Origin: an uncultured Collinsella sp.
GTDB taxonomy: Bacteria; Actinomycetota; Coriobacteriia; Coriobacteriales; Coriobacteriaceae
NCBI GenBank assembly: GCA_902493535.1
Contig: CABUQG010000011.1
Location: 1 to 53,221 of the forward strand
DNA length: 53,221 nucleotides
Reading direction: 5' to 3'
This document shows positions 31,537-39,707 of this stretch, piece by piece. Below the pieces are notes generated by a model. That model was not told the DNA's origin. It searched no databases and was given only the letters and a program-made list of their open reading frames with translations. The stretch's first letter is position 1. Every line of letters begins with the position of its first letter. The position numbers and the translations under genes were made by a program.

Positions 31537-32841
31537 ATGGAGAAAACCGCAGAGCAGCTGCGCCGCGAGCATATTGCCCTAGAGGGCGACACCCATGGCA
31601 AGAACAAGTGGGCGATTCTGTTTACCGTGCTCATCATGACGTTTATGGTGTGTCTGGATTCGACCGTCGTGACCGTGGCGCTGCCCGTGATGCAAAAGGA
31701 GCTGGGCGTGGGCCTCGATCGCATTCAGCTGGTAAGCTCGGTGTATCTGCTTGCGACTTGCGTGGCTATGTTGCCGTTTGGCCGTCTGGGCGACGTGCGC
31801 GGCAAGGTGAACGTGTTCCAGTTGGGCGTCATCGTCTTTTCGGTCGGTTCGCTGCTGTGCGGCCTTTCGGCCTCGCTCGAGGTTCTTATCCTGGCACGCA
31901 TTGTTCAGGGCGTCGGTTGCGCGGCGGCCATGGCTAACAACATGGGTATCATCACCGAGTCGTTTCCGGCGCGCGAACGAGGCCGTGCCATGGGTATTCT
32001 TGCGACCTTTGTGGCCCTCGGCATGATGTGTGGCCCCGTGCTCGGCGGCATGCTGGTGGCAAGCTTTCCTTGGGAGAGCATCTTCCTCATCAACCTGCCC
32101 ATTGGCGTCATCTCGTTTATCGTGGGGCTCTACACGCTGCCGCATGTTAAGCCGGAGGCCGGCGAGCGCCCCATGTCCCTGATCGAGGCCGCTCGTCGCT
32201 GCTTTGCAAATTCGGCCTTCACCATCAACCTTGCCTGCATGCTCATCGTGTTCGTTGGCATTGGCGCATCCGAGTTTATTCTGCCGTTCTATTTTCAGGA
32301 CGCCCACGGCTTTGGTTCTGACATTTCCGGATTGCTCTTTTTGGCGCTGCCAATGGTGAATGCCTTTATCGGCCCGCTTTCGGGAACGGTTTCGGACCGT
32401 GTTGGCTGCGAGGGTCCCACGGCGGTCGGCCTGGGCGTGTATGTGTGCGGTCTCTTTGCAGTAAGCATGCTCGACGAGCACTCTTCTATCCCTGTGATCG
32501 TGTGCTGCGTCGCATTTATGTCGTGCGGTACGTCGATTTTCCAGAGCCCCAACAACTCGCTGTACATGGGCTCGGCTCCGCGCGAGGCACTTGGCTTTGC
32601 GGGTAGTCTGGGTAGCCTGGCGCGTTATGCGGGTATGGCACTCGGCATTACGGTGGCGTCGAATATCCTGTATGGACAGATGAGCGTGGCGATGGGCGAG
32701 GCCGTGACCAGTTTTGTTGCAGGACGTCCGGATGTGTTCCTGTTTGGTTTCCGTTCGGTGTTCTATGTGTTGATGGCTGTGGCCGCTGTGGGCTTTGCGC
32801 TTGCCATGGTGCGTTTGGTGAAGATGCGCGCCCGCCATTAG
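31537..32841 (+). CDS. MFS transporter (drug:H+ antiporter-like)
   Basis: 434 residues with 12 or more hydrophobic spans, major facilitator superfamily, nearest in style to the DHA2 (EmrB/QacA) group. MTFMVCLDSTVVTVALPVMQ carries the DSTxVxVALP motif of span 1. GRLGDVRGKV is motif A, LARIVQGVGCAA is motif B and GPVLGG is motif C. It is shorter than 14-span DHA2 proteins. ATG 31537 is preferred because GAAAGG ends six nt upstream; the ATG at 31531 would touch it. The substrate is unknown; export of a toxic compound is the default guess. Confidence 0.85.
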   Translation: MEKTAEQLRREHIALEGDTHGKNKWAILFTVLIMTFMVCLDSTVVTVALPVMQKELGVGLDRIQLVSSVYLLATCVAMLPFGRLGDVRGKVNVFQLGVIVFSVGSLLCGLSASLEVLILARIVQGVGCAAAMANNMGIITESFPARERGRAMGILATFVALGMMCGPVLGGMLVASFPWESIFLINLPIGVISFIVGLYTLPHVKPEAGERPMSLIEAARRCFANSAFTINLACMLIVFVGIGASEFILPFYFQDAHGFGSDISGLLFLALPMVNAFIGPLSGTVSDRVGCEGPTAVGLGVYVCGLFAVSMLDEHSSIPVIVCCVAFMSCGTSIFQSPNNSLYMGSAPREALGFAGSLGSLARYAGMALGITVASNILYGQMSVAMGEAVTSFVAGRPDVFLFGFRSVFYVLMAVAAVGFALAMVRLVKMRARH

Positions 32842-32998
32842 CGTGTTGGGAGGCTGTCTGCCACGATTCGCGCCGTCCCAAAAAGACTGGTTTGTGGTGC
32901 GATGCGGCTTGTGGGACGGGCGGGGGTCGGTCCGTGGTAGACTATCGAACAACGTTTATTAATCGCGCGGTATCGTTGCCGCGAGAAGGGGTTGCGCC

Positions 32999-33577
32999 AT
33001 GCAGGAGCTTGAGGATCGTATTCGCCATGACGGCATCGTAAAGGCCGGTAACGTCCTTAAGGTTGATGCCTTCCTCAACCACCAGTGCGACGTTGAGTTG
33101 TTCGACCACATGGGCGCCGAGTGGGCCCGTCTGTTCAAGGATGTCGAGATCAACAAGATCCTGACGATCGAGGCTTCGGGCATTGGCATGGCTTGCATCG
33201 CGGCCCAGCATTTTGGCGGCGTGCCGGTTGTCTTTGCCAAGAAGGCGCAGTCCATCAACCTCGACGGCGAGCAGTATGCCACGACCATCTACTCCTTTAC
33301 CAAGCAGAAGGAGTATCCGGTCATCGTTGGCAAGCGTTTCCTGTCCGAGGGCGACAAGGTCCTGATTATCGACGACTTCCTGGCCAACGGCTGCGCGCTC
33401 GAGGGTCTTATCAAGATCTGCGAGGCTGCGGGTGCCGAGGTGTCCGGTATTGGTATTGCGGTGGAGAAGGGTTTCCAGGGCGGCGGCGATAAGCTCCGCG
33501 AGCGCGGCTTCCGCGTTGAGAGCCTGGCACGTATCGCCGATATGGACTGCGAGAACGGCGAGATCACCTTCGCCTAA
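32999..33577 (+). CDS. xpt: xanthine phosphoribosyltransferase
   Basis: 192 residues, matching Bacillus Xpt length. It salvages xanthine to XMP using PRPP. The PRPP loop is VLIIDDFLANGCAL, the N-terminal VDAFLNHQCDV is typical of Xpt, and the ILTIEASGI block sits in the hood/core. No purine riboswitch pattern is seen in the 157-nt leader, which carries only a GTCCCA/TGGGAC hairpin (about 32873-32917) that may end the MFS transcript. A strong terminator follows. Confidence 0.93.
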   Translation: MQELEDRIRHDGIVKAGNVLKVDAFLNHQCDVELFDHMGAEWARLFKDVEINKILTIEASGIGMACIAAQHFGGVPVVFAKKAQSINLDGEQYATTIYSFTKQKEYPVIVGKRFLSEGDKVLIIDDFLANGCALEGLIKICEAAGAEVSGIGIAVEKGFQGGGDKLRERGFRVESLARIADMDCENGEITFA

Positions 33578-33606
33578 GCGCGCAACACAAGCGATTGGTA
33601 TGCGAT

Positions 33607-33640
33607 GTGACAAAGGGACTGTCCCTTTGTCACATTTTTT
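33607..33640 (+). terminator. terminator after xpt
   Basis: GTGACAAAGGGA (33607-33618) pairs perfectly with TCCCTTTGTCAC (33622-33633), loop CTG, then ATTTTTT. Confidence 0.95.
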
Positions 33641-33660
33641 GTATGAGGGGAGGTGTTGAT

Positions 33661-34041
33661 ATGGATGAGAATAAGATGGGATGGCGCGAGTATGCGCGCT
33701 ATGCCGAGATGTCGGCCGAGGAGTTGGCGCGCGATTGCGAGGTGCAGGTGTTTCGCGCGACGGGTCCGGGCGGACAGGGCGTGAACACGACGGACTCGGC
33801 GGTACGCATGAAACATATCCCTTCGGGGATTGTCGTGATGGCGCGCGAGAGCCGCAGTCAGTTCCAAAACCGTAGCAGCTGCCTACGTAAGCTGCGCGCT
33901 GAGCTTGAGCGTCGCGGGCGTCCGCCGCGCCGCCGCGTCAAGACCAAAGTGCCACAGCGATCGCGCCAGCGCAGGCTCAACGACAAACACTTCAATGCGA
34001 TTAAAAAGGCCAACCGTCGCAAGCTGGGCGGGGAGGAATGA
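33661..34041 (+). CDS. stand-alone RF-1 domain (GGQ) protein, release-factor-like
   Basis: 126 residues. The class I release factor GGQ domain without a codon-recognition domain: RATGPGGQGVNTTDSAVRMKHIPSG carries the hydrolytic GGQ. The C-terminal half is a strongly basic tail (RRGRPPRRRVKTKVPQRSRQ) that in ArfB-like proteins enters the empty mRNA channel. It probably rescues stalled ribosomes or hydrolyses peptidyl-tRNA. ATG 33661 follows GGGGAGG by 7 nt. It is slightly smaller than ArfB of E. coli (140) and lacks its N-terminal part, so it could instead be an RF-H-like protein. Confidence 0.85.
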   Translation: MDENKMGWREYARYAEMSAEELARDCEVQVFRATGPGGQGVNTTDSAVRMKHIPSGIVVMARESRSQFQNRSSCLRKLRAELERRGRPPRRRVKTKVPQRSRQRRLNDKHFNAIKKANRRKLGGEE

Positions 34042-34051
34042 TCTTATCAAT

Positions 34052-34120
34052 AAGTTGCGGTGAAATAGGGACTGTTTTGCGGCTTTAGATGCATAAACAG
34101 TCCCTATTTCACCGCAACTT
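34052..34120. repeat. AGTTGCGGTG palindromic repeat, copy A4
   Basis: Arms 34052-34077 and 34095-34120 are perfectly complementary over 26 bp, loop 17 nt. The inner stem is GGGACTGTTT / AAACAGTCCC rather than TTCCT / AGGAA, with both sides changed together. It lies between convergent stops at 34041 and 34129. Confidence 0.95.
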
Positions 34121-34128
34121 AGGTGGGG

Positions 34129-35091
34129 TTAGCGGGTGGGATGCCAGACGTGGAGGACGCCGGCAAGGATGTCGACCTCGATGCGCGAGGCGACAACGGG
34201 CTCGCCGTCGGCCTGGATGGGGTAGTCGGGCTCCTCAAAGGTGAGTTCGACATGGCGGCAGCGGCGCATGCGAACCGGCGGCAACTTGGTATGGTGGCCG
34301 TCCTTGGCCGAAAGAAACATAGGCAGGGCAACCGCACGCGGAACGGGGCCGCAGGCGTAGCAGACGTCGAGTACGCCGTCGCAGGGGTCGGCATCGGGGC
34401 AGATGCGATAGCCCGAGCCATAGGTAGGACCCAACTGAATTGCCATGATGATCGCCCGCACGCGCTCGGCGGGCGCGCCATCAAAGCTGATGGTCATGGG
34501 GTAGTTGCGATAGCGCAGGCCAAACTGCTCAAGTCCCGATAGGGTGTAGAGCGGAGCGCCGGCGAGGCCCGTCTTTTTGCGCAGCTCGGTGGTGCCCAGG
34601 CCGATGGCGGCATCGATGCCGACCGAGAGCGTCTGGTCGTAGTACTCAACGGTAGCCTCGCCGCTGCCGCTCGCAGGGCTCCACGAGCGAATGCGCCCGA
34701 TGTCCTGACGCTGCAGCTCGCAGGTGAGCAGCGCGCCAAAATCCTTACCGGAGAAATCGTCGATGCCGAGCGTTTGGGCAAAATCGTTGCCAGAGCCCAC
34801 GGGTAGGATGGCAAGAGCGGGGCGGGTGTCCTCCTCTTGAGTCATAAGCCCGTTGACGACCTCGTGAATCACGCCGTCGCCGCCAAGGGCGATAACGGTG
34901 CGATAGCCCTGGGCCTGTGCGGCCAGCTCCTTGGCGTGTCCCATGCGCTCGGTTAGCACCAAGTCAAACTGGGATGCGCGTGCAGTCATGTCCAAAAAGC
35001 GTTGCAGGCGCTCGGCAACTTCGTGCGCCGCACCCGACTGGGCGGCTGGGTTGGCGATGATGAGCGTGCGGCCAAAATCAGTTGCGTGCAT
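34129..35091 (-). CDS. diacylglycerol/lipid kinase family protein
   Basis: About 320 residues, DagK/YegS-type soluble lipid kinase (phosphorylates diacylglycerol or related lipids with ATP). The catalytic-domain signature is ALGGDGVIHEVVNGLM (GGDG; the usual GGDGT Thr is Val here). LPVGSGNDFAQTLGI follows, and the C-terminal beta-rich lipid domain ends YPIQADGEPVV. ATG 35091 is chosen because GGGAG precedes it; a further in-frame ATG at 35163 lacks one. It is downstream of, and probably co-transcribed with, the ClC gene. Confidence 0.88.
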   Translation of the reverse strand: MHATDFGRTLIIANPAAQSGAAHEVAERLQRFLDMTARASQFDLVLTERMGHAKELAAQAQGYRTVIALGGDGVIHEVVNGLMTQEEDTRPALAILPVGSGNDFAQTLGIDDFSGKDFGALLTCELQRQDIGRIRSWSPASGSGEATVEYYDQTLSVGIDAAIGLGTTELRKKTGLAGAPLYTLSGLEQFGLRYRNYPMTISFDGAPAERVRAIIMAIQLGPTYGSGYRICPDADPCDGVLDVCYACGPVPRAVALPMFLSAKDGHHTKLPPVRMRRCRHVELTFEEPDYPIQADGEPVVASRIEVDILAGVLHVWHPTR

Positions 35092-35178
35092 GGGGCGACT
35101 CCCGGCGTATGACGTGACGGTGCGGTCGCGCTCAGGTCGAATTGCCCCCGATTGTGGCTGCACGTCGAATACTTACGT

Positions 35179-36600
35179 CTACTCTATCAGGTCGTTGTGG
35201 CGCTCGATAGCATCCGCTACCGTACCGCCCTCATCCACAATAAGCGAACGGCGCTTGGGCGAGATGATGCGCTGGGCGGGGTACACGCCGCGGTGTCCGG
35301 CAGTTAGGTAGCTGATAAAGGCCACGATGACAAAGAACCCGGCTGCCGTGCCGTGGAACAGGTCGATGGCCATCATGCAGGTGGTGATGGGCACGTTGAG
35401 GCCGGCACAGAACACGCCGAGCATGCCGAGAGCCGCCAGAAAACTGGGGTCGATTCCGACGAGGCAACCGATCCAGCCGCCGAGCGCCGCACCGATGCCA
35501 AACAGGGGCGTGACCTCGCCGCCTTGGAAGCCCGCACCCAGGGTAAGCGCTGTGACGACCAGCTTGATGGCTGCGTCCGCCAAGGTGGTGTTGCCGGCAA
35601 ATCCGGCGCCGGAAAGCCACGTGGAAAGGCCGGCGTAGTCCCAGGCGTCGAGAAGGGCATAGGCGGCCAAAACCACGAGTGCGCCTATGAGTGCGCGAAC
35701 GAGGTAATTGGTGATAAAGCGACCGTACAGGCTCTTGACGGTTCGAACTGACCAGGCAAAGAGGCGTGCCGTCAGACCGAAGATAATGGCGCTGATAACA
35801 ACGATGACAACCGTCCGTGGTGTCATGTTGGGAACGCTGGCGATGACATTCGCTTCGTACTCGGTACCCAGGGCGAGTGATGTAAAGTAGCCGGTAAACG
35901 AGGCGACCAGGCAGTAGATGCCCGCGGTGTAGTCGATCTTGCCGATAAAGCACATCTCCATGCCAAAGAAAGCTCCGGCAAGGGGCGAACCGAATACGGC
36001 GCCAAAGGCCGACGAGATGCCGGCGAGCATGAGGTCGTGGTGGTCATGCTTTTTGAGGTGGGCGAGGCTCGAGATGTTGCTGGCGATGGTGCCGCCAATC
36101 TGCACCGCAGCTCCCTCACGACCGGCCGATCCGCCGGTGAGGTGCGTGAGCGTGGAGCAGACGAAGGTGAGGACGGCCATGCGCATATGGATGAGGCGTG
36201 TGCCCAGAGCGGAGTCGATGACCAGGTTGTTGCCACGCTTGGCGGCAAGACCGTGGTTTTTGTACGCCCATGCGGTGGCAACGCCCACAACGGGAAGCAA
36301 GGCGTAGACCCACACATGGTGCTCGCGATAGTCGGTCGCGATATTCAGCGAGGCCAAAAACGCCCAAGCGGCAACGCCCATGGCGAGCGAGACGATGACG
36401 ACGAGTACGAGCAACTTAGCGCTCGCAAGTAGGTTGCGGGCGTTGCGGCGCGTGTCGGCAGCCAAGAGATGCTCGGAGCGGGTAAGTTGATGCCTGCCTG
36501 CCGTGATGACGTCATTAAGGGAGAAAAAGCCGCCATCGTCGAGCGGCTGGGAATGATCCTGCGCTTTGTTTGCGCTTTCGGGTTTGTCGTTATGAGCCAT
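35179..36600 (-). CDS. ClC family chloride channel/transporter
   Basis: About 473 residues with ~10-12 membrane helices. The ClC signatures are GGSAGREGAAVQIGG (GREGx, holding the gating Glu), AFGAVFGSPLAGAFFGMEM, and CAGLNVPITTCMMAIDLF late in the protein. The N-terminal ~55 residues are hydrophilic and cytoplasmic. ATG 36600 has AGAGGA upstream on the minus strand; nine upstream codons in frame are not needed. It could be a Cl-/H+ antiporter or a fluoride-type exporter; the GREGA motif fits the chloride group better. Confidence 0.88.
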   Translation of the reverse strand: MAHNDKPESANKAQDHSQPLDDGGFFSLNDVITAGRHQLTRSEHLLAADTRRNARNLLASAKLLVLVVIVSLAMGVAAWAFLASLNIATDYREHHVWVYALLPVVGVATAWAYKNHGLAAKRGNNLVIDSALGTRLIHMRMAVLTFVCSTLTHLTGGSAGREGAAVQIGGTIASNISSLAHLKKHDHHDLMLAGISSAFGAVFGSPLAGAFFGMEMCFIGKIDYTAGIYCLVASFTGYFTSLALGTEYEANVIASVPNMTPRTVVIVVISAIIFGLTARLFAWSVRTVKSLYGRFITNYLVRALIGALVVLAAYALLDAWDYAGLSTWLSGAGFAGNTTLADAAIKLVVTALTLGAGFQGGEVTPLFGIGAALGGWIGCLVGIDPSFLAALGMLGVFCAGLNVPITTCMMAIDLFHGTAAGFFVIVAFISYLTAGHRGVYPAQRIISPKRRSLIVDEGGTVADAIERHNDLIE

Positions 36601-36810
36601 ACGTTCCTCTTTTAGGTTGCAACGCAAGCATTATAAAACGCGGTAAACGCGACGAGCCGGTGGGTTGGTTTCCATTCTGTTTCGCGGCCTGCAACCGACA
36701 GGTGTATTTGCGGGTACAGGCCGAGTCGCGGTCGTGCGTTGGGGGATTATACTGAGACAAGCATAAAGAATTGGCGCCCCTGTTGTGCGCCGTGGCATTA
36801 AGAGGTGCAT

Positions 36811-38073
36811 ATGGCAGAGAAACTCATTCCGCTGGAGGACGCACAGTCGATTGTCCTGTCGCACGTTGCTCCGACCGATCTCGTCGAGATTCCCGTGTGG
36901 CAGGCGGCTGGTTTTCCCTTGGCCGAGGACGCGGTGGCCGATATCGATATCTCGCCGTTTGCCAACAGCGCTATGGACGGATATGCCGTGCGCTCGGCGG
37001 ACTTGGTGCAGACATCTGGCGAGGCGCCGGTGACGCTCGACGTTATCGGACACGAGGCCGCGGGCCATGTGTTTGAGGGCGCAATCGGTGCGGGCGAGGC
37101 GGTCCGCATCATGACAGGCGCGCCGGTGCCCGAGGGTGCCGATGCCGTGGTGAAGTACGAGATCGTCGATGTGCTCGACGGTGACGGCAACGAGGGCTCG
37201 CACGTTCGCTTTTCGGCGCCGGCCAAGGTAGGGGAGAACGTTCGCTCTGCTGCCGAGGAGGCCCATGCCGGCGATGTTGTGATGCACGCCGGCGAGGTCG
37301 TGGCTCCGGCGGGCGCGGGTCTGCTGGCGAGCGCCGGATACGCGAGCGTGAAGGTGCACGCTGCCCCGCGTGTGGGCATCATCTCGCTGGGCACGGAACT
37401 GGTCGCACCGAGTAAGGTACCGGCGCGTGGTCAGATTCGCGATTCCAACTCCTCGGCGCTGATGGCCGAGGCACTCGATGCCGGCGCCGAGCCCGTGTTC
37501 TACGGCATCGCGCCCGATGATGAGCAAGCGATTGCCGAGCTGGTACATCGCGCCACGCGAGAGTGCGATTTTGTCATTACGAGCGGTGGCGCCTCGGCGG
37601 GCGATTACGACTATGTGACGGCGCTCGTCCGGCGCGAGGGCGAGGTGCTGTTTGACCGCATCTCGATGCGTCCGGGCAAGGCCATCACGTTTGGCTTGCT
37701 CGGGGGTAAGCCCTACCTGGGGCTTTCAGGCAATCCGGCCGCGGCGTATGTGGGCTTTGAGATGCTCGCCCGCCCGGCGATTCGCAAGATGCGCGGCTTT
37801 GCCGAGGGTACGCGTCCCGTGCAGCAGGCGACGCTCACGCACGGCGTGAAAAAGCGACAGCATCGCCGCTTCTTCGATCGCGCCACGGTTTTGCGCGACC
37901 CCGAGACCGGTGAGTTGTTGGTGACCGAGGCTAAGACACAGAATTCGGCGCTGCTTGGAACTATGCAGCGTGCGAACTGCCTGTTGCGTATTGACGAAGG
38001 ACCGTGCGAGCTCAAGGCGGGAGATGCCGTGGACGTTGTTCGCGTCGACCTGCCCGAGGGCGCCGTGTTGTAG
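36811..38073 (+). CDS. moeA: molybdopterin molybdenumtransferase
   Basis: 420 residues, typical. It inserts molybdate into adenylated molybdopterin. N-terminal domain: DISPFANSAMDGYAVRSADL. MPT-binding core: GIISLGTELVAPS, RDSNSSALMAEAL, FVITSGGASAGDYDYV (substrate Asp motif), and PGKAITFGLLGGKPYLGLSGNP. ATG 36811 has AGAGG five nt upstream; GTG 36805 overlaps that site. TATACT at 36748 may be its -10 box. The mogA-like gene follows 10 nt later. Confidence 0.95.
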   Translation: MAEKLIPLEDAQSIVLSHVAPTDLVEIPVWQAAGFPLAEDAVADIDISPFANSAMDGYAVRSADLVQTSGEAPVTLDVIGHEAAGHVFEGAIGAGEAVRIMTGAPVPEGADAVVKYEIVDVLDGDGNEGSHVRFSAPAKVGENVRSAAEEAHAGDVVMHAGEVVAPAGAGLLASAGYASVKVHAAPRVGIISLGTELVAPSKVPARGQIRDSNSSALMAEALDAGAEPVFYGIAPDDEQAIAELVHRATRECDFVITSGGASAGDYDYVTALVRREGEVLFDRISMRPGKAITFGLLGGKPYLGLSGNPAAAYVGFEMLARPAIRKMRGFAEGTRPVQQATLTHGVKKRQHRRFFDRATVLRDPETGELLVTEAKTQNSALLGTMQRANCLLRIDEGPCELKAGDAVDVVRVDLPEGAVL

Positions 38074-38083
38074 GAGGAATGCT

Positions 38084-38563
38084 ATGGAGCTGAAGACATC
38101 GATCGTGACGTGCTCGGACACACGCGATCTTTTGCAGGATGAGGCCGGAGCTGCACTCGAGGAACTTATCGAGGCACAGGGCTGGACGGTCGCCTCACAT
38201 GTGGTCGTGCGCGACGACGTCAGCGAGATCGGTGATGCCATTGTGGAAGCTGCCGATGAGTGCCACGCCAATGTCGTGCTCACCTGCGGCGGCACGGGGC
38301 TTTCGATGCGAGATGTGACGCCCGAGGCGACGCGTGCCGTCTGCGACCGCGATGTGCCGGGTATTGCAGAGGCAATCCGCGCGTATTCGATGACCAAGAC
38401 GCGCCGCGCCATGCTCTCGCGCGCTATTTGCATGCAACGAGGTCATACACTTGTCGTAAACTTTCCCGGTTCTACGAAGGCCGCCCGCGAAAGCTGGGAG
38501 GCCATAGCAGACCAGCTGGAGCATGCGGCTCAGATGACAGCTGGCGGCGGACATACCAACTAA
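38084..38563 (+). CDS. MogA/MoaB family molybdenum cofactor protein
   Basis: 159 residues, the usual size for the MoCF-binding fold that adenylates molybdopterin before MoeA acts. Conserved blocks are VVLTCGGTGLSMRDVTPEAT and VVNFPGSTKAARESWEAI. AGGAGG precedes ATG 38084. It is 10 nt from moeA, so the two form an operon. MogA and MoaB cannot be told apart with confidence here. A weak hairpin (GGCGG/CCGCC, 38577-38605) with TTTGTTTT follows and may terminate it. Confidence 0.9.
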   Translation: MELKTSIVTCSDTRDLLQDEAGAALEELIEAQGWTVASHVVVRDDVSEIGDAIVEAADECHANVVLTCGGTGLSMRDVTPEATRAVCDRDVPGIAEAIRAYSMTKTRRAMLSRAICMQRGHTLVVNFPGSTKAARESWEAIADQLEHAAQMTAGGGHTN

Positions 38564-38653
38564 GCGGTTTAACTGCGGCGGGGCGACCTGAACGGCTGCT
38601 CCGCCTTTGTTTTCCGCCGAAGCGACGCCGAGATGCACGGTAATTCGGAACTA

Positions 38654-38720
38654 TATTCTCTGACGAGAATAATTTCTCACTATCATTATTCGCGCAGAAG
38701 TATAATCTGATTGCAGATTA
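38654..38720 (+). promoter_or_regulatory. modA promoter region with two 7-4-7 palindromes
   Basis: TATTCTC-TGAC-GAGAATA (38654-38671) and TAATCTG-ATTG-CAGATTA (38703-38720) share the same half-site form (TAnTCTs) and 4-nt spacing, centres 49 bp apart. The second overlaps TATAAT (38701-38706), a good -10 box 60 nt before modA. They look like paired repressor sites, possibly molybdate-responsive. They do not match the E. coli ModE box. Confidence 0.55.
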
Positions 38721-38766
38721 AAGCCCGCGGTGGGGTACCCGGGCATAGCGTTCGAAAGGGTTGAAC

Positions 38767-39639
38767 ATGTTCGATATGGTTTCTCGCCGCGGATTCGTTT
38801 CGCTTTCTGCTGTCGCCGCTGCCGGCCTTGGTCTTGCCGGCTGTTCGGGCAGCAAGACGTCCGAGCCGGCCGGATCCGATGCCGGTTCTGCTAAGGCATC
38901 TTCCAAGAAAGCTGTCGAGCTGCAGGTCTTTGCCGCCAACTCGCTCGAGAAGGCCCTGCCCGAGGTTCAGGAGCTCTACACCGAGCAGACCGGCACCACC
39001 TTTGCCGACACGCAGTTTAAGGCGTCTGGCGACCTTGTCGAGCAGATGCGCGCCGGTGCCGCCGTCGACGTGCTCATCACGGCTTCCAAGGGCACCATGG
39101 ACGACGCCGAGGCCGCCGAGCTCGTCGACGCCGACACGCGTGAGGACATGTTCGTCAACGACCTTGTGATCATTCGCGCCGAGGGCTCCGATACCAAGGT
39201 CGAGGCCATCGCCGGCGTCGCGAATCTGGACGGCAAGATCGCCATCGGCGACGCCAAGACCGTTCCCGCCGGAAAGTACGCCAACCAGGCTCTGGCCTCC
39301 GTGGGCCTCTACACCGGCACCGAGGGCGACGACGGTGAGTATGCTCCCGAGATTGCCGACAAGGTCGCACTGGCCGATAAAGTTGGTACCGCCGCCGCCT
39401 ATGTGTCCACAGGCGACTGCGTGGCTGGATTTGTCTACAGCTCCGATATCTTCCGCTACGACGGCATCGAGGAGGCCTTCGTGTGTCCCGAGGACTCGCA
39501 CAAGCCCATCGTGTATCCGGGCGCTGTCGCCGAGAGCTCCGAGCATGCCGACGAAGCCAAGGCGTTCATCGACTTCTGTCTGACCAACAAGAAGGCTCAG
39601 AAGATTTGGGCTAAGTACGGCTTTGAGCTTTCCGCGTAG
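38767..39639 (+). CDS. modA: molybdate ABC transporter substrate-binding lipoprotein
   Basis: 290 residues. The N-terminus has a twin-arginine motif (SRRGFV, residues 6-11), a hydrophobic stretch, and the lipobox LAGC with Cys26, so it is a probable Tat-exported lipoprotein. The mature part is the ModA/WtpA-type two-lobe binding protein: LQVFAANSLEKALPEVQELY, FKASGDLVEQMRAGAAVDVL, and YSSDIFRYDG near the end. A short Gly/Ser/Ala linker follows the lipid Cys. GAAAGGG precedes the ATG. modB and modC follow. Confidence 0.93.
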   Translation: MFDMVSRRGFVSLSAVAAAGLGLAGCSGSKTSEPAGSDAGSAKASSKKAVELQVFAANSLEKALPEVQELYTEQTGTTFADTQFKASGDLVEQMRAGAAVDVLITASKGTMDDAEAAELVDADTREDMFVNDLVIIRAEGSDTKVEAIAGVANLDGKIAIGDAKTVPAGKYANQALASVGLYTGTEGDDGEYAPEIADKVALADKVGTAAAYVSTGDCVAGFVYSSDIFRYDGIEEAFVCPEDSHKPIVYPGAVAESSEHADEAKAFIDFCLTNKKAQKIWAKYGFELSA

Positions 39640-39707
39640 TGCGGCTTGGCGCGATAATTCCATCGTTTTGTGTTTCACTCCGTCCTTGTATTCGCTTGGA
39701 GCTTTTC

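Noticed and set aside
32842..32998. Purine riboswitch before xpt
   Set aside because: No paired-loop consensus is visible in the 157-nt leader; only a simple hairpin.
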